The notes beneath the pieces were generated by a model. The model did no database searches. It saw only the letters and a list, made by a program, of their open reading frames with translations, and had not been told where the DNA came from. Positions 8,939-17,877 of a stretch of 64,000 bases of DNA are shown in pieces. The translations under genes and the position numbers were made by a program. Origin of the DNA: Bog-159 sp963843255 (GTDB taxonomy: Bacteria > Acidobacteriota > Terriglobia > Bryobacterales > Bryobacteraceae); assembly GCA_963843255.1 (NCBI GenBank), contig CAWJJQ010000003.1, positions 558,001 to 622,000 on the forward strand, given 5' to 3'. How positions within the stretch are numbered: position 1 is the stretch's first letter; the number at the start of each line of letters is the position of its first letter.

Positions 8939-9808
8939 GTGCGGTCGACCTGGAGGACCTTACCCTACCTTCTGCAGCGGTGTGTGCTCGCCGCGGCTGA
9001 CGACAACCAATTCGGCATAGCCAAGGGCGCAGCTTACTCCGCTCTGTTATCTTTCTTCCCAGTACTCACTTCCGCTACGGCATTGCTAGTGCAGACCGGC
9101 GCGGTTTTTGTGTCGGACGCGGTCAAGGGTTTTCTGTCAGAGGTGGTGCCGCCCGGAACCGAGGAACTGGTCATGCGCCAGTTTCAGGCCCGGGGCTCAC
9201 GCCCGTGGGTCGTGCTGGTAGTGGCGGCATTCGTTTCGGTCTGGGCGGCCTCCAGTGTCATCAAGAGCCTGATCGAGGGATTTCAAGCGGCGTATCGCGT
9301 GCCGCGCAACCGTAACTTCTGGTCTAGTACGGGCGTGGCGATCTCGCTGGTGCTGCTGGCGGCGATACCGTTGGTAGCAGCTTCGGCCCTACTGTTATTC
9401 GGCACGCAGGTGGAGCATTGGGTGCTCGGTTGGATGAAAGTAGATCCGCTGTGGAATCCGCTGGCGTGGGTCTGGGAGTTACTAAGCCGGTTGGCGCGTT
9501 ATGGTTTGGCATTCGCCACCATGATCCTGGTCACCATGCTGCTCTATTACTTCGGACCCAACCGGCGGCAGCGCTTCGCGGGCCTGTTCCCGGGAGCTCT
9601 GCTGGCGACTGTTTTATGGATGCTGGCCACGTTGGGTTTTGGATGGTATGTGCGGAACATGGCTCACTACAACGTGATGTACGGCAGCATCGGAGCGAGC
9701 ATCGCGCTGCTGGTATGGATGTATCTGCTGGCGATTATCGCCCTGCTGGGTTGCGAGTTTAACGCGGAGTGGGAGAGGCTGCAGCGAGCTTCGCTCACTG
9801 GTGGCTAG
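8939..9808 (+). CDS. YihY/BrkB-family inner-membrane protein
   Basis: A 289-residue protein starting at GTG 8939. It has the YihY signature FGIAKGAAYSALLSFFPVLTS near the N terminus, SVWAASSVIKSLIEGFQAAY in the middle, and AGLFPGALLATVLWMLATLGFGWYVRNMAHYNVMYGSIGA before the last membrane segment. About six hydrophobic segments are visible. The family (PF03631) was once called ribonuclease BN but is an integral membrane protein of uncertain function. The stop codon TAG lies inside a GGCTAGTG minisatellite, so the last residues (ASLTGG) may have been set by the repeat. Confidence 0.85.
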   Translation: MRSTWRTLPYLLQRCVLAAADDNQFGIAKGAAYSALLSFFPVLTSATALLVQTGAVFVSDAVKGFLSEVVPPGTEELVMRQFQARGSRPWVVLVVAAFVSVWAASSVIKSLIEGFQAAYRVPRNRNFWSSTGVAISLVLLAAIPLVAASALLLFGTQVEHWVLGWMKVDPLWNPLAWVWELLSRLARYGLAFATMILVTMLLYYFGPNRRQRFAGLFPGALLATVLWMLATLGFGWYVRNMAHYNVMYGSIGASIALLVWMYLLAIIALLGCEFNAEWERLQRASLTGG

Positions 9809-9829
9809 TGGCTGGTGGCTGGTGGTTTG
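9796..9829. repeat. Short GGCTAGTG-type minisatellite
   Basis: Degenerate repeats of ggtggctagtggct follow the phrase tcgctcactgg. The same phrase and repeat occur, longer, at 13071-13164. The TAG in this copy is the stop codon of the YihY-like gene. Confidence 0.7.
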
Positions 9830-9897
9830 GGTCCTCCGGCTGAACATCTCGAAAGTGAAAACGGCGCGTTGCAAATTCCTTGAGAGTGTGAGATGAT

Positions 9898-9918
9898 TCT
9901 TATCGGATTCCGATAAGA
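9898..9918. promoter_or_regulatory. Perfect palindromic operator upstream of the PadR gene
   Basis: The arms TCTTATCGGA and TCCGATAAGA are exact reverse complements around one central T. The site ends seven bases before the PadR ATG at 9926. A perfect 10+1+10 palindrome directly before a dimeric winged-helix repressor gene is most simply its own operator, so PadR probably represses itself and the permease behind it. Confidence 0.7.
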
Positions 9919-9925
9919 GGATGGC

Positions 9926-10258
9926 ATGGGTCAAAAACGTACTGATCTTCTCCGTGGAACTCTCGACCTGCTGGTGCTGAAAGCCCTGTCGTTGGAGCCT
10001 TTGCACGGAGTCGGAATCTCTCGACGTATCACGCAAATCACCAAGGAAGCCTTTCAGGTAAGTTTCGGTTCGCTTTTTCCAGCACTACACCGCATGGAGG
10101 AAAGGGGTTGGGTAGAAGCTGAGTGGCGCTCGTCCGACAACAACCGCCGCGCAAAATATTACCGGTTGACTTCCGCCGGGCGCGCGCAGCTCAAGGATGA
10201 AGAGCGGCAATGGAACCAGTTGGTGACGATCATGGCGGCGGCCGTTCAGTCCAAGTGA
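9926..10258 (+). CDS. PadR-family transcriptional repressor
   Basis: A 110-residue protein. LLRGTLDLLVLKALSLEPLHG is the start of the PadR winged helix, GISRRITQITKEAFQVSFGS the recognition region, and LFPALHRMEERGWVEAEWRS the wing. YYRLTSAGRAQLKDE and a short C-terminal helix follow, as in subfamily-2 PadR proteins. It acts in the cytoplasm as a DNA-binding dimer. The ADOP permease gene starts 18 bases downstream, an arrangement very common in Acidobacteriota. A perfect palindrome sits immediately upstream, so autoregulation is likely. The inducing signal is unknown. Confidence 0.92.
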   Translation: MGQKRTDLLRGTLDLLVLKALSLEPLHGVGISRRITQITKEAFQVSFGSLFPALHRMEERGWVEAEWRSSDNNRRAKYYRLTSAGRAQLKDEERQWNQLVTIMAAAVQSK

Positions 10259-10276
10259 ATCCAGAAGGGACGCATC

Positions 10277-12937
10277 ATGCCTAAGCGAATTCTGAGTTTA
10301 TTTCGCAATCTCTTTGGCAAGCGCGCGATTGAGCAGGCGCTGGATGATGAACTCCGTTCATCGCTGGAAGTCCTGACCGAGGAGAAGATGAAGCAAGGGC
10401 TTTCGCCATCGGCGGCGCGACGAGAAGCGCTCATGGAAATCGGCGGTATCGAGCAGGTGAAGGAGGGGGTTCGCGCTTTACGCGCCGGGCGCCTGGTGGA
10501 GGACGCCGGCAGGGAGATCCGTCATAGCCTGCGCCAGTTGCGCCGCAATCGGAGTTTCACCGCCGTAGCCGCCCTGACGCTGGCACTTGGCATCGGGGGC
10601 ACGACAGCCATTTTCAGCGTGGTTAACGGCGTCCTTCTCCAACCTCTGCCCTATTCGCACCCGGGGAGACTCGTAGAAGTAGGGCTCGACCTTCCTGGCA
10701 TCAACCAGTTCAACTGGCCTTTATCTCCGGCGGAATACTTTACTTTTCGCGAGCAAAGCCGCACTTTCCAGGACATAGGTCTCTACTATACGGGTTTCGG
10801 CGGTAATATCTACTCGGCCAACGTCACCGGCAGCGGACAACCGGAACACGTGCCGGCTCTCGGCGTGACCTACGGGGTGCTCCCAATTCTGGAAGTCGCA
10901 CCGCTATTGGGGCGCTCCTTCACGCGGGCGGACGATGAGCCGGGCAGCTCGGACACACTGATGATCACCTATGGCTACTGGCGCAGCAAGTTCGGCGGCG
11001 ACCGTTCAGTGATCGGGAAAACGATCGACATCGATGGGAAGCCCAGCACGATCATCGGCGTGTTACCGCAACGCTTTCGCTTCCTGGACATGACCAATCT
11101 GGGCATACTGCTGCCTCTCAGGCCGCGAACGCAGCGAGGCTTTAACTACTTCGCGGTTGCCCGTCTCAAGCCGGGGGTGACGCTGGCCGAAGCCAATCGA
11201 GACGTGGCTCGCATGATACCGATTAACCTTGAGCGTTTTCCCGAAGCGGCCCAGTTCTTCAAAGAAGCGCGGATCGTGCAGAATCTACAGCCGCTGAAGC
11301 AATACGTCATAGGCGACGCAGGCAAAGTCCTGTGGGTTTTGATGGGTGGGACAGGCCTGGTGCTGCTGATCGCTTGTGCAAACGTGGCCAGTCTTCTTTT
11401 GGTCAGAGTCGAAGGGCGACAACAGGAGCTGGCTATTCGAGCGGCTTTGGGCGGCAGTCCCGGACGTATCGCTGGCGGTTTGTTGCTTGAAAGCCTGGTG
11501 CTGGCGGTGATTGGCGGCGCGCTCGGCTTGCTGTTTGCTTATGGTGGCTTGCGGGTACTGATCGCTTTGGCGCCGAGCGATTTGCCCCGGCTGCATGACA
11601 TCGGCATCGATGGGCCCGTCTTGCTCTTCACTCTAGGCGTTACGATTATGGCAGGTCTCTTGTTCGGCTCGACGCCGGCTCTTAGGTACGCTGGTGTTCG
11701 CGTGGGGACGGGATTGCGCGAAACGGGCCGCTCTGTCAGCGCCAGCCGGGAGCGGCATCGGGCGCGTAACGCGCTGGTAGTCATCCAGGTAGGTCTGGCT
11801 CTTGTTTTGCTCGTGAGCTCGGGCCTCATGATCCGTACCTTCCAAGCCCTGATACACGTTCAGCCCGGATTCACGGCGCCAGCCGAAGTCGAAACGTTCC
11901 ATGTCCATTTTCCTCCGGAAATGATCAAGGCTCCCGAGCGGCTGGTCCGTATGGATCACGCGATTCTCGACAATATCGCGGCGATTCCTGGCGTCTCTTC
12001 CGCCGATTTCAGTGGGGCCGTGCCCATGGATGCCGGCGCAGAGAGCGATCCCGTGCTCGTAAAGGATCACATGCTTCAGGGTCAGCTCCCGCCGGCTCGC
12101 AGGTGTTTTTGGATTTCGCCAAGCTTTTTCCGGACCATGGGCATTCCCATCGTCGCCGGCCGCGATTTAACTTGGAACGACATATTGAGCAAGCACCCCG
12201 TGGCGATCGTGTCGGAGAATCTCGCGCGTGAGTATTGGCGAAATCCGTGGGATGCACTTGGGAAACAAATTGGTGGAAGCCCCAAGGACTGGCGGCAGAT
12301 TGTGGGCGTCGTGGGGAACGTCCACGATGACGGGACCAACCAGGAAGCTCCGGCGACGGTTTATTGGCCGATAACGGACTCCGATGTTTTTCTGGGCGGC
12401 CCGGCCTTCGCGATCCGCAGTGCACGCGCGGGGACGCAGAGCTTGATGAACGAGGTGCGGCGAGCGGTATGGTCCGCAGACCCGGATCTACCGCTGTACC
12501 AGGTTCACACGCTGGACTATTACTACACCAAGTCCATGGCGCGCACTTCGTTCACATTGGTGATGCTGGCATTGGCGGGCGGTATGGCGCTGTTACTCGG
12601 CATCGTGGGCCTGTATGGCGTTATCGCCTACTCGGTTTCCCAACGCGCGCACGAGATCGGCATCCGCATGGCTCTGGGGGCGCAGAAGCGCGACGTACTT
12701 AAACTTGTCGTGAACGGAGGTATGGGCTTGACGGTGATTGGTGTGGGCGTCGGAGTTGCAGGCGCCTTAGCTCTGACCCGCTTCTTGTCCAACTTGCTCT
12801 ACGGTGTCAAACCCACCGACCCGCTGACGTTCGTCGGCGTCTCTTTGGTCCTGACCGGAGTCGCGCTGCTCGCCTGCTACATTCCAGCACGGCGCGCGAC
12901 GAAGGCGGACCCCATTGTGGCCTTGAGATATGAGTAG
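10277..12937 (+). CDS. ADOP-family ABC transporter permease (MacB/FtsX type)
   Basis: An 886-residue membrane protein. Residues 1-80 are the cytoplasmic N-terminal region typical of acidobacterial duplicated orphan permeases (LDDELRSSLEVLTEEKMKQG, ARREALMEIGG, VKEGVRALR). EIRHSLRQLRRNRSFTAVAALTLALGIGGTTAIFSVVNGVLLQPLPY is the first FtsX transmembrane segment, followed by a MacB_PCD periplasmic domain. Two FtsX permease units follow, near residues 355-480 and 750-886, with RRATKADPIVALRYE at the end. No ATPase gene is adjacent, as usual for this orphan family. The substrate is unknown; PadR upstream is its probable regulator. Confidence 0.9.
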   Translation: MPKRILSLFRNLFGKRAIEQALDDELRSSLEVLTEEKMKQGLSPSAARREALMEIGGIEQVKEGVRALRAGRLVEDAGREIRHSLRQLRRNRSFTAVAALTLALGIGGTTAIFSVVNGVLLQPLPYSHPGRLVEVGLDLPGINQFNWPLSPAEYFTFREQSRTFQDIGLYYTGFGGNIYSANVTGSGQPEHVPALGVTYGVLPILEVAPLLGRSFTRADDEPGSSDTLMITYGYWRSKFGGDRSVIGKTIDIDGKPSTIIGVLPQRFRFLDMTNLGILLPLRPRTQRGFNYFAVARLKPGVTLAEANRDVARMIPINLERFPEAAQFFKEARIVQNLQPLKQYVIGDAGKVLWVLMGGTGLVLLIACANVASLLLVRVEGRQQELAIRAALGGSPGRIAGGLLLESLVLAVIGGALGLLFAYGGLRVLIALAPSDLPRLHDIGIDGPVLLFTLGVTIMAGLLFGSTPALRYAGVRVGTGLRETGRSVSASRERHRARNALVVIQVGLALVLLVSSGLMIRTFQALIHVQPGFTAPAEVETFHVHFPPEMIKAPERLVRMDHAILDNIAAIPGVSSADFSGAVPMDAGAESDPVLVKDHMLQGQLPPARRCFWISPSFFRTMGIPIVAGRDLTWNDILSKHPVAIVSENLAREYWRNPWDALGKQIGGSPKDWRQIVGVVGNVHDDGTNQEAPATVYWPITDSDVFLGGPAFAIRSARAGTQSLMNEVRRAVWSADPDLPLYQVHTLDYYYTKSMARTSFTLVMLALAGGMALLLGIVGLYGVIAYSVSQRAHEIGIRMALGAQKRDVLKLVVNGGMGLTVIGVGVGVAGALALTRFLSNLLYGVKPTDPLTFVGVSLVLTGVALLACYIPARRATKADPIVALRYE

Positions 12938-12983
12938 GGTTCGCAAGTCGTAGAGGCCGAGTTCGACAAATCAACCGGCATAA

Positions 12984-13109
12984 TATAATCTGCTGGCCAT
13001 GGACGGAGATGCCGGGCGTAAAGACCCACTCAAAACGGGGTTCGGGGTTCCTCCCGAACTGCGGCGTGCATCGCTCACTGGCGGCTGGTGGCTAGTGGCT
13101 GGCGGCTAG
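12984..13109 (+). other. Promoter-like TATAAT and a 36-codon ORF ending in the minisatellite
   Basis: TATAAT at 12984-12989 lies nine bases before an ATG at 12999. The frame starts MDGDAGRKDPLKTGFGVPPE and continues LRRASLTGG before reaching TAG 13107-13109 inside the GGCTAGTG repeat. The RASLTGG phrase equals the C-terminal end of the YihY-like protein, because both frames enter the repeat at tcgctcactgg. This may be the 5' stump of a gene cut off by repeat insertion, or chance. I do not claim a protein. Confidence 0.3.
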
Positions 13110-13164
13110 TGGCTAGGGGCCGGTGGCTAGTGGCTAGCGGCCGGTGGCTAGTGGCTAGTGGCTG
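13071..13164. repeat. GGCTAGTG minisatellite, long copy
   Basis: About thirteen degenerate repeats of GGCTAGT/GGCTGGT/GGCGGCT follow tcgctcactgg, matching the shorter copy at 9796-9829. The 3' end of the flippase gene on the minus strand runs into it, so that gene's TAG and last residues (PATSH) are repeat-derived. Confidence 0.8.
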
Positions 13165-14458
13165 GGACCCAGCGTTTGCGGCCGGCGTGGGCGGCTCCGA
13201 AGAGGGCCAGAAAGCCTACCATCAGACCCGCGGATGCGCCTAGTCCGATCAACTGGGAGTTGGTGGAGTGCAGCCAGAGAGTCAAGGCCACGTTAACCAG
13301 CACGGAGATCAAAGCGGCGCACAGAGGCAGGGCGGGGCGGTCGAGCGCGAACAGCGCGCGTCCGGTTAGTTCCAGAAGGCTCCAGCCGATCAAACTGGGC
13401 GCCAGCCCCAGGAAGACGGATGACACCAGGGCAGTCGATTCCGCAGTGAAATTGCCGCGCTGGAACAGAAGAGCGATGGCGGGCCGCCGCAGCGCGATGG
13501 CGACGGCGCATCCGGCAACGGCAGCCAGGGCGGCCAGGGCGAGTGTCCGGTCGATGAGGCGGAAGGCATCGCGCAGGCGCATCTGGCTGCGCAGGCGGGC
13601 GATTTCCGGCAACAGGGAATTGGAGATGGGGCTGACCAGAAGGGCCAGCGGCACGCCGACTCCGCGCATGCAATAATCCAGCGCCGCGGCCATGCCCGGA
13701 CCGATGTGGGTGGCCCAGGCGCGGGTGAAGACAATGTTCAACGCCAGGCTGGCGGCATAGAGCGAGATGGCCATGGGTCGCGTCAGGATGTCGCGCCAAT
13801 GGACTTTGGACTCCGGCAGATTGCGGGTATCCAGCCCGGAGCGCACACAGAAGTGCACTACCGCGAACTGCACCCAGGCTCCCGCCGTGTAGCCGATGGC
13901 GAAGCCATAAACGCCCAGCACGCGCCATAAGCTTAACGCGCCCGCCACGGTGAAGACGTTGACACAAGCCTGATAGTAAGCAAACGGGGCAAAACGGCGA
14001 TCGGTGTAGAGGAGCGCGCAGTTCACGGCCGCGGCACCTGCCGCCATGATGGAAAACGCGGAGACGCGCAGAATGGTGACGGAGGTGTGATAGACGCGGG
14101 GGTCGAGGCCCGGCGCCAGCACGGTGATGAGGCCGGGCGCGGCCACCACAATGGCCAGTGTCAGCAGAGTGAATAGCCAAGCGAACCAGCGGCTGAGCTT
14201 CAAAAACAGGGCGATCCGGTCGGGCCCCTGGCGCTCGGTCAGCATGGGCACGAAGGCGAACACCATGGTATTGATGACGACCGAATTGAGCGAGTCGAGC
14301 GGCCCCACCGCGACGGCCAGGGAGTCGGCTTGGGAATGCGTGCCAAGCAGATAGGCGATCAACGCGACACGCGCGAAGCCGGTGATGTTACCCGCTACGA
14401 TGCCGGCCCCGATGGTGAGCCCGCCACGCACCAGCGGGCTTTCCACGGCACGAGTCAA
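13148..14458 (-). CDS. MurJ/MviN-like lipid flippase
   Basis: About 436 residues with at least ten hydrophobic segments. LVRGGLTIGAGIVAGNITGFARVALIAYLLGTHSQADSLAVA is the family's first helix pair, FVPMLTERQG matches the conserved F.P.l.e motif, and SLLPEIARLRSQ and LLFQRGNFTAESTALVS are typical of MurJ (the RG.F motif). It is shorter than usual MurJ (about 500 residues or more). The listed start is TTG at 14458, but the frame stays open upstream and a CTG near 14490 is an alternative. It probably flips a lipid-linked saccharide; lipid II is unproven. It follows tpx by about 53 bp. The C-terminal end lies in the minisatellite. Confidence 0.75.
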   Translation of the reverse strand: MTRAVESPLVRGGLTIGAGIVAGNITGFARVALIAYLLGTHSQADSLAVAVGPLDSLNSVVINTMVFAFVPMLTERQGPDRIALFLKLSRWFAWLFTLLTLAIVVAAPGLITVLAPGLDPRVYHTSVTILRVSAFSIMAAGAAAVNCALLYTDRRFAPFAYYQACVNVFTVAGALSLWRVLGVYGFAIGYTAGAWVQFAVVHFCVRSGLDTRNLPESKVHWRDILTRPMAISLYAASLALNIVFTRAWATHIGPGMAAALDYCMRGVGVPLALLVSPISNSLLPEIARLRSQMRLRDAFRLIDRTLALAALAAVAGCAVAIALRRPAIALLFQRGNFTAESTALVSSVFLGLAPSLIGWSLLELTGRALFALDRPALPLCAALISVLVNVALTLWLHSTNSQLIGLGASAGLMVGFLALFGAAHAGRKRWVPATSH

Positions 14459-14511
14459 GGCTCGTTCGGCCAGGGCCGGTGTGGGTGGGTTGGTACTCAG
14501 AGCGTCCCCTG

Positions 14512-15021
14512 CTATGATGCGGCGCGGGCAGCCGCCAGCGCCGTTTCATAATTAGGGAAATCCGCCACTTCTTTTACGTACTCCGCGTGCTTGATGGTAT
14601 TGTGCTTGTCCACGACGAAAATGGCGCGGCTCTCGATACGTAGTTCCTTGATCAGAGTGCCGTACTGGCTGCCGAAGGAGCCATCTTTGTGGTCGGAGAG
14701 CATTTTGACTTTGTCGACTCCGAAGGCGCCGCACCAGCGCTTCTGCGCGAAGGGCAGATCCATGCTGACGGTGAAGATGTCCACGTTGGGCATCTTGGCG
14801 GCTTCTTCGTTGAAGCGCTTGGTCTGGGCATCGCACACGGGTGTGTCGAGCGACGGCACCACGCTAAAGATGCGGACGTGGTCGCCGGTGCCGGCCAGGT
14901 TAACCGGTTTCAGACTGCTATCCACTACGCTAAAATCGGGAGCTTGGTCGCCGGGCTTCAGCTCCGGTCCAACGAGTGTCTTGGGATCTCCGCGCAGTGT
15001 TGTTGCTCCTGGTCTTTCCAT
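14512..15021 (-). CDS. tpx: Thiol peroxidase (Tpx-type peroxiredoxin)
   Basis: A 169-residue protein from the ATG at 15021, preceded by ggaggaaag, a strong ribosome binding site that decides the start over an upstream shadow. FSVVPSLDTPVCDAQTKRFN contains the peroxidatic Cys in the Tpx-specific S.DTPVC motif. FAQKRWCGAFGVDKVKMLSD contains the resolving Cys of atypical 2-Cys Tpx. Length and both cysteines match the family. It reduces hydrogen peroxide or alkyl hydroperoxides with thioredoxin. It lies 28 bp after a thioredoxin-domain YyaL gene and just before a flippase gene, in one probable operon. Confidence 0.93.
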   Translation of the reverse strand: MERPGATTLRGDPKTLVGPELKPGDQAPDFSVVDSSLKPVNLAGTGDHVRIFSVVPSLDTPVCDAQTKRFNEEAAKMPNVDIFTVSMDLPFAQKRWCGAFGVDKVKMLSDHKDGSFGSQYGTLIKELRIESRAIFVVDKHNTIKHAEYVKEVADFPNYETALAAARAAS

Positions 15022-15049
15022 CTTTCCTCCTGAGGTTGGGTGATTCCAT

Positions 15050-17137
15050 TTATTGTAACAACTGCGCGAAGGCTTCCACGCCGGAGGTGGGGAGGCGGCA
15101 GGCGTAGTTCTCGCAAACGTACGCCGTCGTTTGGCCCTCAATGGGCGCCATTTCCGCGATCGCCGGCAGATAGCGCGCCAATGCGGGACGGGAGTGCTGG
15201 TCTGCGAGCAAGACAATGCGATTGGGGAGGAAGCGCGCGTGCAAGACCTCCAGCAAGCGCCGCGTGCCGGGCGCATCGCGCTCGCCGGCCAGGACGATCT
15301 GCTTGGGTTTCGACTGGGCAAATTCGTAAGCCACCAGCATCTGCGGCACGCCTACAGGCGCGGCTACCATGCGCGAGCCGAAGGCGGCCAGGGCACGGTT
15401 GGCGGACTCGCGGAAATCGCTGCGATCCGTCATCTGGGCCAGGCGCAACAGGTTCAGCACGGCGATCGAATTCCCGGACGGCTCGGCGCCATCGTAATCT
15501 TCTTTCATGCGCATGACCAGCGCGGCATCGCCCGCGGTGGTGCTGAAGAACGCACCCTGGCTCTTGTCTTCAAACAACTCCGCCTGCTTTTCCGCGAGGC
15601 GGATGGCGAGCTCCAAGTCGCGCCATTCGAATTGTGTTTCGTAGAGATCGAGCAAGGCTTGGATGAAGAAGGCGTAATCGTCGAGGAAGCCGGGAATGGC
15701 GGCGTCCCCCTGGCGGTACCGGCGCAAGAGAATGCCGGTGGTGGCGTCGTACATGCGTTGGCCGATGAAATCCGCCGCGCGGCGGGCGGCTTCCGCGTAG
15801 CGCGGCTCATTCAGCACCGCGCCGGCCTTGGCGCAGGCGGAGATCATGAGGCCGTTCCAGGCGGTTAGGACTTTGTCGTCGAGGTGCGGACGCACACGCC
15901 GGCCGCGAGCGTCCAGAAGTTCGCCCGCGGTCTCCGCGATCGAGGCCTGACGCGCCGCGTCCGCCGGCTGGGCTTGGTAGAGGATATTTTTGCCGGTGAA
16001 CTCCTGGTGCGGATCGTTTTGTACGTTGCCATCCGGCTGGAGGCCGTAACGCTCGCAGAACCACGCGGCGGCGGGCTGGCCTGCAATGCTCTCGATTTCG
16101 GATTGCGGCCAGATGTAAAACGCGCCTTCGCCCTTCTCCTCGGGATGAGCGGGATCGATCACGCTGTCCGCATCTTCGGCCGAATAGAATGCACCGCCGG
16201 CGTCCCGCATATCGCGCAGCACATAATCGAGAACGCCGCGCGCAGTTTCGGCGTAGGCGGCATCGCGCGTGATCTGGAATGCTTCCAGGTAAGAGACGGC
16301 CAGTTGTGCCTGGTCGTAGAGCATTTTCTCGAAGTGCGGGACAAACCAGTGCGCGTCTACGGAATAGCGGTGGAAGCCGCCGCCGAGCTGATCGTACATG
16401 CCCCCTTTGGCCATTTCGCGCAAAGTGACGCACACCATGTCGAGGGCTTCCTGGTTGCGGGTGCGGGCATAGTAGCGCAGCAGAAAATTGAGGGTCACCG
16501 GGCGGGGAAACTTGGGCGCGTCGCCGAAGCCGCCGTAGCGCGTGTCGAAACTGCGCCGGAAGGCGTAAAAGGCGCTATCGAGCGCGGCGGCGTCGACGCG
16601 CAGGGCGGATCCAGGAGCGGCCTCGGCGACCGCCGATTGTTTGGTCAACTGCAGGACGACGTCGCGGCCGGATTCGAGGATGCGGTCGCGATCGTCGCGC
16701 CAGGCTTCGGCGACCCGCTCGAGCACCATGGGAAAACCGGGGGTCCCGTAGCGCTGCTCCGGTGGGAAGTAAGTGCCGCCGTAGAAGGGTTTCAAATCGG
16801 GTGTGAGCCAGACCGACATGGGCCAGCCGCCGCCGCCGGTGGTGGCTTGGACGAAAGCCATATAGATACGATCCACGTCCGGGCGCTCTTCGCGGTCCAC
16901 CTTGATGCAAACGAAATCGCGATTCATGAGCGCGGCGATGGCCTCATTTTCGAAGGACTCGCGCTCCATCACATGGCACCAGTGGCAGGTGGAATAACCG
17001 ATGGACAGAAAGATGGGTTTGTCCTGGGAACGTGCTTTTTCGAACGCCTCCGGGCCCCAGGCGTACCATTCCACGGGATTATGGGCGTGCTGGAGGAGGT
17101 ACGGGCTCTTTTCGTCGATCAAGCGGTTGGTGTGCAT
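15050..17137 (-). CDS. YyaL/SSP411-type thioredoxin-domain protein (DUF255)
   Basis: A 695-residue protein. Residues 1-165 are the DUF255 thioredoxin-like domain: NRLIDEKSPYLLQHAHNPVEW, PIFLSIGYSTCHWCHVMERE with CHWC at the active-site position, and TTGGGGWPMSVWLTPDLKPF. The remainder is an (alpha/alpha)6 barrel similar to N-acylglucosamine 2-epimerases, with QLGGGFHRYSVDAHWFVPHFEKMLYDQAQL and LDDKVLTAWNGLMISA. The length equals bacterial YyaL and eukaryotic SPATA20. Function is not established in the family; a redox role is plausible beside tpx. It heads the operon with tpx and the flippase gene. Confidence 0.9.
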   Translation of the reverse strand: MHTNRLIDEKSPYLLQHAHNPVEWYAWGPEAFEKARSQDKPIFLSIGYSTCHWCHVMERESFENEAIAALMNRDFVCIKVDREERPDVDRIYMAFVQATTGGGGWPMSVWLTPDLKPFYGGTYFPPEQRYGTPGFPMVLERVAEAWRDDRDRILESGRDVVLQLTKQSAVAEAAPGSALRVDAAALDSAFYAFRRSFDTRYGGFGDAPKFPRPVTLNFLLRYYARTRNQEALDMVCVTLREMAKGGMYDQLGGGFHRYSVDAHWFVPHFEKMLYDQAQLAVSYLEAFQITRDAAYAETARGVLDYVLRDMRDAGGAFYSAEDADSVIDPAHPEEKGEGAFYIWPQSEIESIAGQPAAAWFCERYGLQPDGNVQNDPHQEFTGKNILYQAQPADAARQASIAETAGELLDARGRRVRPHLDDKVLTAWNGLMISACAKAGAVLNEPRYAEAARRAADFIGQRMYDATTGILLRRYRQGDAAIPGFLDDYAFFIQALLDLYETQFEWRDLELAIRLAEKQAELFEDKSQGAFFSTTAGDAALVMRMKEDYDGAEPSGNSIAVLNLLRLAQMTDRSDFRESANRALAAFGSRMVAAPVGVPQMLVAYEFAQSKPKQIVLAGERDAPGTRRLLEVLHARFLPNRIVLLADQHSRPALARYLPAIAEMAPIEGQTTAYVCENYACRLPTSGVEAFAQLLQ

Positions 17138-17430
17138 GAATGCCTCTCCAGCTTATCGCACACACCATGAAACGATTTTCGATGACGCGTCACTATACTG
17201 TTTGGAGCGTGAACGGCCCGTCTAGATTCTGCCTGTATCCCACCCCACTGCCGCTTGAACGATTTGCCTGCCTGACCCACTCACTTTCACGTTCACGCTC
17301 CGGAATATCTACCTGTTTCAGCAGACGCTCGTCGATGCGATTCTTCGCGTTCTGCCTCTGGTGCTCGAAAATATCGCCTCCACTGTAGACAAGTCCGCTC
17401 CGTAGAAACTCCGTCGGCGGCAAGCGTTAC
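17138..17430. other. Non-coding stretch
   Basis: Short frames occur on both strands (for example 17193-17423 on the minus strand), but none resembles a protein I recognise and none has a convincing ribosome binding site. The stretch probably holds the promoter of the YyaL operon near 17138-17200. Confidence 0.4.
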
Positions 17431-17780
17431 AGCGAACGGCTCGTAGGCGCCAACGCTGTTCGGCTGGCTGCAGCCGCTAAAGTTGCAGACAGGATCAGCG
17501 CGCCGGCTGGACTCACTCTAAAGAAGGCACCCGCACCGGCTGCACCCGAAATACGTCATTCCGTACAGATTTCCGGCGTAGCCTTGGACGGGATTAGGTC
17601 CGCAGTATTCAGGAGTTCCGCCGTTGGTCGTCGAAACTGACGAAGCCTTGGACTTCACTCCATCTGGTCAAGACTGCCCGTCCTGTTCCCGTGACACAAC
17701 CGTCGCCGCCAGGGCCAGGGATAGCGGCGCCTTTGTCGAAACAGGCCCAGTCGCGAATGCCAAGAAGAGCGTGCCGGCAG
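17431..17780 (-). pseudogene. Decayed N-terminal part of a GloVer-repeat secreted protein
   Basis: Reading right to left, one frame gives LSLALAATVVSREQDGQS, then a stop, then PDGVKSKAS and later GYAGNLYGMTYFGCSRCGCLL, after which it is frameshifted. This parallels the signal peptide and first repeat of the intact neighbour (DGNLYGTTYQGG) and the other decayed copy at 19520-19941 (VALAATVVSPAQD). Stops and frame changes mean it is not expressed as a whole protein. It shows that the family was duplicated locally. Confidence 0.6.
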
Positions 17781-17877
17781 TCTTCGCCTTAGGCGTCCGC
17801 GTCTGGCCGCCGATGAAGGAGAGTTCCGAGGGATCCACGCCCACCGGGACCAGGGCGCCCCAAGGCTACGAACTCGT

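Noticed and set aside
13071..13164. Possible CRISPR-like array
   Set aside because: The repeats are short (7-8 bp), contiguous and degenerate, with no unique spacers of constant length.
15884..17170. 428-codon plus-strand open frame
   Set aside because: Antisense to the YyaL-type gene, without ribosome binding site or recognisable motifs.
17193..17423. 76-codon minus-strand frame
   Set aside because: No ribosome binding site, no motif, and adjacent to decayed sequence; coding status cannot be supported.
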